Origin: Poriferisodalis sp965198245
Lineage (GTDB): Bacteria > Actinomycetota > Acidimicrobiia > Acidimicrobiales > Poriferisodalaceae
NCBI RefSeq assembly: GCF_965198245.1
Contig: NZ_OZ240249.1
Coordinates: forward strand, 2,170,001-2,234,000
Direction: 5' to 3'
DNA: 64,000 nt
Part shown: piece by piece, positions 11,440 to 19,636 of the stretch
How positions within the stretch are numbered: the stretch's first letter is position 1
Layout: each line of letters begins with the position of its first letter
The notes under the pieces: model-generated
Databases searched by the model: none
What the model was told of the DNA's origin: nothing
What the model saw: only the letters and a program-made list of their open reading frames with translations
Position numbers and translations under genes: made by a program

Positions 11440-14400
11440 GTTCGGACCTCCGTTCGTTTCTGTGGGTGGGTGCTCTCAACGCCGACTGGACGTCACGAGC
11501 CGATGGCGATGTCGACCGAGTAGAGACCTCGGCTCAGCTTGATTAGGCTTGAACGCAGTCCCGAATGGCCGTCTTTGACGGCCCGAACGGTGTAGGTGTA
11601 GTTGATGCGTTCGCTGATGATCCCGGGGACCGCGGCATCGGTGTAGCCAGTTTGATCTGGTCCAAGCTCGGCGATGGGGTCGCCGAACCTTTGCCAGCCG
11701 ACCTCGGTGAACTGCTTGCGGGAGTAGCGGTAGACCCGGTATCCGGTAACAGCGGCGCCGTCGTCAGGCGGGTCCCACGAGAGGGTCACGTCGTGGGCGC
11801 TGTCTCTTGCGGCCCGGACGGCGGCCGTCATGTTGGTGGGTCTGCCCGGACCTTGGGGTCGCCGCTCGAGTATGACCTCGGCGGTGTTCCCGGGCTCGCC
11901 CAGCGGGCCGAGGCTCGTGACCCGGTAGGTGTAGGGACCGTAGCGGTCCTCGCCGGGGAACCCGCTGAAGAAGATTCCCGAGCCGTACCGGCCGACATCC
12001 ACGAAGGCGGTTTCGGTGACGTCGATGTCGGGGGCCTCGATGACGGACAGCGTGTTGGCATCGCGGTCGATGGACTGGATTCGGGGCCCTACCCAGATGA
12101 CCGTGTTCTTGCGTTCTATGCGGTACACGCTGATGTTCGAGGTGTCGGCGGGTTGGTCCCATGTGAGCCTTACCCGGGCCTGCCACCACGGGACATCGTC
12201 CTCGCAGGGTCCCGCGCTGCCGTTCTGCCAGATCAGGCATCGCTGGGAGACGGCGTGCGTCACGGTCTCGGTAGCGTACGCCAGGTTCCGCACCTCGGGT
12301 ATCAAGTACGGCTTGCCCCTCACCTCGTTCGAGATGGTCTGTGTGCCGAGCAGGCTCTCTGCGATGACCCTGATGTCGTAGGCCGTGTTGTTGACGAGCC
12401 CAGCGATTTTGTACCGGTCGGCCGCGCCGTCGAGCGTGGCTTGCGACGACTGCTCCCATGACTCGTCTTCGGTCTTCCACTGCACGTGGTACCGGCCCGG
12501 GCGGCCGGCTGGCCGGTGCCACCCAACAATGATGAACTTGTCGCCGGCGGTGAAACTCACGTTGGCCGGGACGTCAGGCTTCCCGGCATCTTCCAAGAGC
12601 GACACCTCGCCCTTGCCGTTGGGGTTGTGGGCACTGACCCGCACGGCTGACCCAAGTGCCAAGCTGGACAGGCGATGCCGGCGCACCGACGGGCCCAGGT
12701 CGACCGACCGAGCGGGATCGAAGTCTTCTCCGGGAGACCGCCATTCCACCTGATACTTGGTGATCGCCGAACCTCCGTCGTACGGGGGTTCGGCCCATCT
12801 CACAGTGATATAGCCCGCCCCGTCGCCGCCGACGGTGGCTATCGGGGCCTGTGCTATGCAGCCGCCGTGTCGCCACGGGTTTCTGGTGCCTTCCGTGTGC
12901 TCGCCACCGCAAAAGCCGCCGAAGGCATTCTTGAACAGGCGTACGGCCCTCGGTCCGTCGGTGAAGGGGAAGCGCCTTCTTAGCGTTTCTAGGTCACGGT
13001 AGATCTTCTCTAGGTCATAGTTGCGCTGGTACCTGTCGTCGTCCGACGTCTTGTATCGCAGGTTGTCGTTCTCGTACCTGTCTGTGAACCAGGGGGGATA
13101 GGTTCGGTCAAGGAGGCTGGTCAGCACGGCGACGTCTGCGGTTGAGGGGAGGCGTCCCGTGTTGGAACAGTCGTCGAAATAGGAGGAACGAAATCTGTTT
13201 GAATCGACTCCGAGCACGGCCGGGAAGGTGTCCGCGTACAGTTCCAGCGGTCTGCAGTTTGTTCCACCCAACGTGAGTTGCGAGAAATAGACCGAGCCGA
13301 CTCCTATGAACTCGGTCGGTTCATCGACGAATGCTGCTCCTCCCAGAGTATGGACATGAGCCAGTTCATGGGATAAGGTAATAAGATTCTCTCGGGCGAA
13401 CCATGCAATGGCGAGTGTGTCTGTTGAGGACGATACGTACCCAGCAAAGCCGGGTCTGTTCGTTAGGCGAATGATCACGCGCTGTTGGCGCATCCCGTTG
13501 TAGGTCTCCCGGACCCATGGATGGTCGTCCTCTTTTGCTTCGACCAGCAGGGTTCTGAGGTTCTTCTGGATGACGTCGTCCTCGTGGAGCGACCTGAAGC
13601 CGGTGTGTGCCACCGTTCCTGAATCCACCTGTATGTCGACGGTGTACCGCTCGCCCTTTTCGAGTCCCGTCAGGTTGAATGTTGCAGTGGTGGTGGTCGT
13701 CGTGGCCGTTGTGTCGACCGCTTCTGTCGGGTCGGTGCAAGGAGACTGGCAATGGGCGAGGTTCACCGTCTTGGATTCGGAAGCGGCGTTGGCGATGGTT
13801 ACGGTGACGTCGGTCTCGTTCAGGTCATGGTGAACGAACGACACGCCGGTTACGTCGCCGCTGGGTGCGGGGGGCAGGACGTAGGCGTACAGTTTGTCGT
13901 CGTCGCTGTCTGCGACCCACATGGTGCTGCCGTTCGACCAGATGCCCCAGGGGTCGCCGTTGTCCTGGGAAAGGGTGATCTCCCGCAGGGGTTGGCGTGC
14001 TCCGCATCCGCTGGGGGCGAGTGCGTAGGCGAATATGCGGTCTTCGTCGCTGTCGGCTACCCAGATAGTGCTGCCGTCGGACCACATCCCGTTGGGCTTG
14101 GAGTATTCGGGAGTCAGGCTGCACTCCTTGGCAGTCTCTCTGGTACCGAATGTTCCAGTGGAACCGATGTTGTAGGCGTAGATGTCCTCACGGATATTGC
14201 TGATGAGCCACATCGTTGAGTCGTCGGACCACATGCCCATCGGCATGACGAGCGCTTTCAGGCTGTCGTCGGCGTCAAGGTCGAAGTCCTTGCCTGTATC
14301 GCGGGTTCCGTACGAGCTGCCGGCCGTGATCGTGTAGGCCAATACCGCGTCTGTTGCGGTGTCGGACACCCACAGGGTGTCGGCGTTGCCGTACAGTCCT

Positions 14401-14768
14401 CCGGCACCGCCGTTGCCGTACAGTCCTCCGCCGCCGTCGCTGTGCTGCTCGTCGAGTTCGAAGTCCTTGTTGGCGTCTCTGGCCTTGGTGGCCATGTTGT
14501 AGGCGTAGACCTTGTTGTCCAAGTGGTCCAGCACCCACATGGTGGTGTCGTCCGACCAAAGACCTCGGGGTTCGGTGTTCCCGGCAGCCTGAAGGGTGCT
14601 GAACTCCTGGGCTGAGAGGTCCTGGTCCGTCTGAACCATCTGCCGGGAGGTGTCGATAACCGCCTGCTTCGACAGGTCGGGATCGCTGACGAACTCCTTG
14701 GCGCCGATGAGGCCCGCGGGCCGCAGGTCCGCAGGGTCCGGCGCAGGGTCCGGCGTGGGGTTGGGCCG

Positions 14769-14983
14769 GTAGTCGTGGGGTAGCTTGATTCTGACGAAGT
14801 TGGACCAGCGGCTCTTCACGCCGTCGCGCAGGGCCTTGACCCGGTAGACGTAGAGCACTCCCGCCTCGGTGGCGGTGGCGTCGGTGTAGCTGGTGGCCGT
14901 GGACTCGGTGTCGGCCACCAGCGCCGCCAAGGTGCTCTCGCCCTCATAGGGCCGGCGCCGCAGGATCTCATAGCCGTCGACGC
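14769..14983. repeat. 215-bp exact direct repeat, copy 1
   Basis: This stretch is identical, base for base by eye, to 15132-15346, 363 bases away. It encodes most of an FN3 domain (from VDGYEILRRRPYEG to RIKLPHDY) in the large surface gene. Such identity means a recent duplication or gene conversion. Confidence 0.9.
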
Positions 14984-15131
14984 GGTCGGCCTGCTCCGCC
15001 GGGGCGACCCACGACAGAGCCACCTCGTTCTCCGTAAGGCTTACCGTGAGGTCGGTGGGCCGCAAGTCCGCAGGGTCTGGCGCAGGGTCTGGCGCAGGGT
15101 CTGGCGCAGGGTCGGGCGTGGGGTTGGGCTC

Positions 15132-15346
15132 GTAGTCGTGGGGTAGCTTGATTCTGACGAAGTTGGACCAGCGGCTCTTCACGCCGTCGCGCAGGGCCTT
15201 GACCCGGTAGACGTAGAGCACTCCCGCCTCGGTGGCGGTGGCGTCGGTGTAGCTGGTGGCCGTGGACTCGGTGTCGGCCACCAGCGCCGCCAAGGTGCTC
15301 TCGCCCTCATAGGGCCGGCGCCGCAGGATCTCATAGCCGTCGACGC
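15132..15346. repeat. 215-bp exact direct repeat, copy 2
   Basis: Partner of 14769-14983. The frame-shifting G4 run (15363-15366) lies 17 bases outside this copy, toward the signal peptide. Confidence 0.9.
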
Positions 15347-15513
15347 TGTCGGCGTTCTCGGTGGGGAGCCCATTCCAAGGCGATCCCATTGGCGACGATG
15401 GTGGCAGTGAGGTTGGTTGGAGACGCGTCAGATGTCGATGCCGAACTGGGGGAGAGGGGGACGACAGCAAGCACCGCCGCGACGATCACGACATAAGCCG
15501 CCGCACGGAACAC

Positions 15514-15888
15514 CGGCTACGTATCCGTTCTTGCCACGACTCGTGTCATGGCATCTCCGACTTCGAGCGAGCGTCAACGCGGCGCACCAAGACAACAGAC
15601 TATGCATAGTCCACATGTAGACATGACAACAATGAGCAGACGATCCGATGCCGCGCTGCTGGCTGTGTTTGGACACTTGCGCCAGTAGGCGCCAACGGGT
15701 TCGGATCTCGACGACGAGGTCGCCGCCACGTTCGTGTGAGATCACCTTTCAGCGTCGAGCTTGAGTTGAGTCGCAGTTGTTGACGCCAGCCGATCACGGT
15801 CCTGTCGCGAAAGACATTGAAATTCAGTTTGCCAGCGGAAGGTGCGGCCGTACGGTCTGCGCTGTGTCCCCGGTGCAGGGAGTCCGCC
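15514..15888. other. Intergenic region with a possible PLP-gene remnant
   Basis: About 375 bases between divergent genes. At 15700-15739 the plus strand reads SDLDDEVAATFV followed by TGA, very like the DLNDEVSATFV end of the PLP enzyme at 8526. An upstream in-frame TAG limits the match to about 13 codons. Nothing else is recognisable apart from AT-rich promoter-like sequence around 15590-15640. Confidence 0.4.
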
Positions 15889-16293
15889 GTGTCTGAACAG
15901 GATCGTTCCAGCCTTTACGATTGGCTGCGTGAGCAGACCGGCGAGCACCTCGCGGAATATGTGATGTCGTGCCTGCTGCCCGCACCGCTGACCGATGTGG
16001 CTACCAAGTCCGATGTCGGCAAGATCAAGTCCGAAGTGGCCGTGCTGAGGTCCGATATCGGCAAGGTCAGATCCGACATGGGCAAGCTTGAGTCGCGCTT
16101 CGACCGATTGCTCCTGATGCGCGAAGCGGACCGCGTGGAGATGGCTACGCAGCGTGAGGCGGATCGGGCGGAAATGGCTGCGCAGCGCGAGGCGGACCGC
16201 AAGAGGTCCACTTGGTTCGTAGGTTCGGTGGGAATCGCCCTATCGGCGCAGATCTTGGCCACGCATTTCGGTTGGATACCCTCAGGCATCTGA
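15889..16293 (+). CDS. Coiled-coil protein with C-terminal membrane anchor
   Basis: A 134-residue protein. The GTG at 15889 preceded by GGGAG is the best start; an in-frame ATG at 15817 lacks a binding site and adds an unlike leader. After an N-terminal helical part, residues about 35-105 form a charged coiled coil with SDVGKIKSEV/SDIGKVRSDM units and then three READRxEMAxQ units. A hydrophobic helix (WFVGSVGIALSAQILATHF) ends the protein. This layout resembles the small DUF1640-like coiled-coil membrane proteins; no function is established. A similar protein in reverse layout (anchor first) lies at 51994-52452. Confidence 0.6.
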   Translation: MSEQDRSSLYDWLREQTGEHLAEYVMSCLLPAPLTDVATKSDVGKIKSEVAVLRSDIGKVRSDMGKLESRFDRLLLMREADRVEMATQREADRAEMAAQREADRKRSTWFVGSVGIALSAQILATHFGWIPSGI

Positions 16294-16409
16294 GCGGGAC
16301 GACGGAGGCGCTTGCCGACCGCAGGTCGTCTTCGCGCTCTCGGGTGCACAGGGGCACGCGACTGGCTCGCGCGGGCGGGATTGCGTTGCGCTAATGAGAG
16401 AATGAACCC

Positions 16410-17714
16410 ATGAGCGGATCTGCAGGGGGAGCGCCGCGGATCGACGGCGACCGATTGATGCGGCGCCTCGATGAGCTGGCTCAGATCGGTGCCATCGAGG
16501 GGACGCAGGGCAACTGCCGGCTGGCGCTCACCGACGAGGACCGCGCCGGTCGCGACCTGGTCGGCACGTGGATGGCCGACCTCGGGCTGGAAGTCACGAT
16601 CGACGGCCTCGGCAACGTCGTGGCCTGCACCGAGCCGGGACGCGTCGCCGACTCAGTGATGATCGGCAGTCACATCGACACAGTCGCCACCGGCGGTCGG
16701 TACGACGGCAACCTCGGCGTGCTGGCGGGCCTGGAAGTCATCGAGTCGGTGCTGGCAAGCGGTCGTAAGCCGGCCCGCCCCCTGTCGGTGGCGTACTTCA
16801 CCGACGAGGAAGGCAGCCGGTTCGCTCCCGACATGCTGGGCAGCCTTGCCTATGTGGGCGGCATGGCCCTCGAAGAGGCCCTGGAAGTCACCGACCGGGA
16901 CGGCATCGTCGTCGGCGACGAGCTGGACCGCATCGGCTATCGCGGTTCGGCGCCGGTGCCGGGCACCGTGCCGTATGCCTACATGGAGCTGCACATCGAG
17001 CAGGGTCCGGTGCTCGAGTTCCACCGGATCCAGATCGGCGTGGTCGAAGGCGTGCAGGGCATTTCATGGACAGAAGTCACGCTGCGCGGGCAGTCCAACC
17101 ACGCCGGCACCACGCCGATGCCGCTGCGCCGTGATGCGGGGCTGGCTGCGTGTCGCATTGCCGGCGAGGTCCGCGAGATGGCGCACAACATCGGCGACTC
17201 GCAGGTCGGCACCGTGGGGTCGATCTCGCTCGTGCCGAACCTGGTGAACGTCATTGCGGGCTCGGCCACGATGACGGTGGATCTCCGCAACAGTTCCGAA
17301 GGCATGCTGCAGCACGCCGAGGCACGTCTTGACGAGATCGTGGCCCGCATCGCCGATGGCGAGCATCTTGAGTCCGCCATGCGGCGCACGGCCCGCTTCG
17401 AGCCAGTGGTCTTCCATCCGGGCGTCATCGACCTCGTCGAACGTTGCGCTGCCGAGTCGGGCCTGAGCCATCGTCGGATGCCCTCGGGCGCAGGGCACGA
17501 CGCGCAGATGCTGGCCCGTGTCTGCCCGACCGCGATGATCTTCGTGCCCAGCTTCGACGGCGTCAGCCACAACCCGGCGGAGTACACCGCACCGGAGGAC
17601 ATCGAGGCAGGCGCGAACCTGTTGGCCGATGTGGTGTGGCGCCTCGCGAGCGGCGACATCGACGACGTGCTCTCCGGCCGAGCAGATGCCGCGGACAACG
17701 GGATGACTCGATGA
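16410..17714 (+). CDS. M20-family N-carbamoyl-L-amino-acid hydrolase/allantoate amidohydrolase-like
   Basis: A 434-residue zinc hydrolase of the hydantoinase/carbamoylase branch of M20. Metal-ligand motifs are GSHIDTV (His88, Asp90), GGRYDGNLGV (Asp99), FTDEEGSRF (Glu133/134), ELHIEQGP, and SGAGHDAQ near the C-terminus; length matches the family (410-440). The reaction is hydrolysis of an N-carbamoyl or ureido group to release CO2, ammonia and an amino acid or related product. The exact substrate (N-carbamoyl-L-amino acid, beta-ureidopropionate or allantoate) cannot be fixed. Its stop overlaps the next start as ATGA, so the two carbamoyl hydrolases are coupled. Confidence 0.85.
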   Translation: MSGSAGGAPRIDGDRLMRRLDELAQIGAIEGTQGNCRLALTDEDRAGRDLVGTWMADLGLEVTIDGLGNVVACTEPGRVADSVMIGSHIDTVATGGRYDGNLGVLAGLEVIESVLASGRKPARPLSVAYFTDEEGSRFAPDMLGSLAYVGGMALEEALEVTDRDGIVVGDELDRIGYRGSAPVPGTVPYAYMELHIEQGPVLEFHRIQIGVVEGVQGISWTEVTLRGQSNHAGTTPMPLRRDAGLAACRIAGEVREMAHNIGDSQVGTVGSISLVPNLVNVIAGSATMTVDLRNSSEGMLQHAEARLDEIVARIADGEHLESAMRRTARFEPVVFHPGVIDLVERCAAESGLSHRRMPSGAGHDAQMLARVCPTAMIFVPSFDGVSHNPAEYTAPEDIEAGANLLADVVWRLASGDIDDVLSGRADAADNGMTR

Positions 17715-18637
17715 GGCCGCTCACCGTCGGCGCCGCGCAGCTCGGGCCGATCGCCCGCTACGAGACCCGTACCAGCGTGGTGAAGCGCTTGATCGCGCTG
17801 CTGCGCCAGGGCGCCGAGCGGGGCTGCGATGTCGTGGTGTTCCCCGAGTTGGCACTCACCACCTTCTTCCCCCGCTGGTTCTTTCCAGACGACTCGCCCG
17901 AGCTGGCGTCGTACTTCGAGACCGAGATGCCATCGGCGGACACCCAGCCGCTGTTCGACGAGGCCAAGCGGCTGGGCATCGGCTTCCACCTGGGGTACGC
18001 CGAGCTGACGCCCGACGGGCATCGCTACAACACGGCGATCCTGGTTGATCGCGACGGCACAGTCGTCGCCAAGTACCGCAAGGTGCACATCCCGGGACAT
18101 GAAGAGCACGAACCCCAACGCCCCTTCCAGCATCTTGAGCGCCGGTACTTCGAGGAATCCTCCGAGGGTTTCAGCGTGTGGCGGGCATTCGGCGGCGTCA
18201 TGGGCATCGCCCTGTGCAACGACCGGCGCTGGCCGGAGACCTACCGCGTGATGGGCCTCCAGGGCGTCGAGATGATCTTCATCGGCTACAACACGCCGCT
18301 GCACTACGCGCCCGACCCGATCCAGGACCCGCTGCAGGCCTTCCACAACCACCTCGTGATGCAGGCGGGCGCCTACCAAAACGGGACCTGGGTGGTCGGG
18401 GTCGCCAAGGGCGGCACCGAGGAAGGCGTCGAGTCGCTGGCGCACTCGGCAGTTATCGCACCGTCGGGCCAGATCGTGGCCCAAGCCGTCACCGACGGCG
18501 ACGAACTCATCACTGCCAGGTGCGACCTGGACTGGTGCTCGCAGTACAAGGACACGGTGTTCAACTTCGACCGCTACCGCCGACCCGAGACATACCAGCT
18601 CATCAGCGAACGCAAGGGCGTGGTCCCGCCCTCGTAG
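17711..18637 (+). CDS. N-carbamoyl-D-amino-acid hydrolase-like nitrilase-superfamily enzyme
   Basis: A 308-residue carbon-nitrogen hydrolase. The Glu-Lys-Cys triad is visible as Glu46 (FPELALTTFF), Lys125 (KYRKVHIPG) and Cys170 (ALCNDRRWPETYRVMG). The CNDRRWPETYRVMGLQG stretch and the 304-310 residue length are typical of D-carbamoylase. The ATG at 17711 overlaps the upstream stop; a longer open frame begins inside the M20 gene and was rejected because the conserved first strand MRPLTVGAAQLGP starts here. It would convert N-carbamoyl-D-amino acids to D-amino acids, CO2 and ammonia. Pairing it with an L-type carbamoylase would let the cell use both stereoisomers, an inference from context. Confidence 0.85.
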   Translation: MRPLTVGAAQLGPIARYETRTSVVKRLIALLRQGAERGCDVVVFPELALTTFFPRWFFPDDSPELASYFETEMPSADTQPLFDEAKRLGIGFHLGYAELTPDGHRYNTAILVDRDGTVVAKYRKVHIPGHEEHEPQRPFQHLERRYFEESSEGFSVWRAFGGVMGIALCNDRRWPETYRVMGLQGVEMIFIGYNTPLHYAPDPIQDPLQAFHNHLVMQAGAYQNGTWVVGVAKGGTEEGVESLAHSAVIAPSGQIVAQAVTDGDELITARCDLDWCSQYKDTVFNFDRYRRPETYQLISERKGVVPPS

Positions 18638-18720
18638 CCAGCGCCCGCCTGTCCGTGTCCGGCTGTCTCGCTGGGCTGCCGACTCGGTGCGACACGGGAA
18701 GTTGCTGAATCAAGGAAATA

Positions 18721-18740
18721 GTCCTTGCTAGAGTAAGGAC
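18721..18740 (+). promoter_or_regulatory. Operator palindrome and -10 box at the antitoxin start
   Basis: GTCCTT (18721-18726) and AAGGAC (18735-18740) form an inverted repeat ending directly at the ATG at 18741. TAGAGT (18730-18735) inside it fits a -10 hexamer that would start transcription at or near the ATG, giving a leaderless mRNA. The layout suits autorepression by an AbrB-type antitoxin. Confidence 0.5.
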
Positions 18741-19037
18741 ATGGCGAAGGTGACGAGCAAGCTCCAGGTGACCGTGCCAAAGGCGTTGGCGGATCGATAC
18801 GGCATCCGGCCCGGTGACGAGATCCGCTTCGAAGAAGCCGGCGAGGTCATCCGGGTGGTGCCCGGGTCTGTGCCTGCACGAGTCGAGCTGGCGGACATGG
18901 AGACTCGTTTGCGCCTCTTCGATGCGGCAACCAAGCGGCAGCGGCGGCGGGAGGTCGCCTCGGCGTCGGTCGATGCGACCTCGCGTGGCTGGACCCGCGA
19001 CGAGCTGTATGAACGCGGCGACCGTCTTGTTGATTGA
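18741..19037 (+). CDS. vapB: AbrB/MazE-type antitoxin (VapB)
   Basis: A 98-residue protein whose first 45 residues form a SpoVT/AbrB swapped-hairpin DNA-binding domain (KVTSKLQVTVPKALADRYGI, then RPGDEIRFEEAG). The Arg/Asp-rich tail is a likely toxin-wrapping segment. It overlaps the toxin gene by 29 bases, the usual antitoxin-first order. It should neutralise the PIN toxin and, through the palindrome at its start, repress the pair. An identity as a lone AbrB regulator is unlikely given the overlap. Confidence 0.8.
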   Translation: MAKVTSKLQVTVPKALADRYGIRPGDEIRFEEAGEVIRVVPGSVPARVELADMETRLRLFDAATKRQRRREVASASVDATSRGWTRDELYERGDRLVD

Positions 19038-19473
19038 CACCAACATCCTCGTGTACCGGGTTGACTCCCGGTTCCCGGACAAGCAGCAGATTTCGACCGA
19101 GCACATGCGCGCTGGCATCGAAGCCCGCAACGCGTACATCGCCCACCAGTCCGTCATCGAGTTCGTTGCCGCCACCACCCGAGGCGGGCCTGAGCGCAGG
19201 CTGCTCGATGTCGCCGAGGCCGCCCGCGAGGCAGAGGAGCTGATGACTCAGTTCCCGATCATCTACGCCGACGCGGCTGTTGTGCGCACGGCACTGCGGG
19301 GCGCCGCCGCCTACGGCATGTCGTGGTTCGATGCGCACCTTTGGGCGTACGCCGAAGTCAACGGCATTACCGGTCTGTTGTCGGAGGACTTCGAACACGG
19401 CCGGCTGTACGGCACGGTGAGAGTCACGAACCCGTTTGCGGTGGCGGACCAGACCGCCGGCGACTCGTCGTGA
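19009..19473 (+). CDS. vapC: PIN-domain ribonuclease toxin (VapC)
   Basis: A 154-residue PIN protein. Acidic metal-binding residues are visible in LLIDTNILVYRVD, in SVIEFVAAT, and in MSWFDAHLWAYAE, in the spacing expected for VapC RNases. The frame is open further upstream, but the ATG at 19009 starts directly before the first PIN strand and lies inside the antitoxin end. VapC toxins cut specific tRNAs or rRNA when the antitoxin is degraded; the target here is unknown. The pair sits between two metabolic genes and is oriented like them. Confidence 0.85.
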   Translation: MNAATVLLIDTNILVYRVDSRFPDKQQISTEHMRAGIEARNAYIAHQSVIEFVAATTRGGPERRLLDVAEAAREAEELMTQFPIIYADAAVVRTALRGAAAYGMSWFDAHLWAYAEVNGITGLLSEDFEHGRLYGTVRVTNPFAVADQTAGDSS

Positions 19474-19636
19474 TCGGCGGACCTCAGGCGGACGTCAGGC
19501 TGTCGGGCGCACTGCGTCCGCGGGATCGGTGCGCGCCCCTCGGCGGATCGTGGTGGTGCGAATCACCGCGCGGCGGTGCGACAATAGCCAGCGGGGAAGG
19601 GACAGATAATCCCTAGGTCCCGGAGAAAGGTTGCCG

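Larger units (their letters stand above)
11493..15513 (-). pseudogene. Giant secreted propeller/metallopeptidase/FN3 protein, one frameshift
   Basis: A GTG at 15513 starts a signal peptide (MFRAAAYVVIVAAVLAVVPL, ending near SSAST), then FN3-like sequence. At a G4 run on the plus strand (15363-15366) one extra base shifts the frame; deleting it joins ALEWAP to TENADSVDGYEILRRRP. About 1,340 residues follow in this order: two nearly identical FN3 domains with PDPAPDPA linkers; about six repeats of the GxWSDGSTMWVADSDxDKxYAY type, likely a beta-propeller; a small beta domain; a zinc-peptidase-like region with HELAHVH (HELAH codons at 13356-13370) and ELYADTF, a plausible third ligand; then four FN3 domains. 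The architecture suggests a surface enzyme that binds and cuts polymers. A single short homopolymer indel separates it from an intact gene, so it may be functional. Confidence 0.75.
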
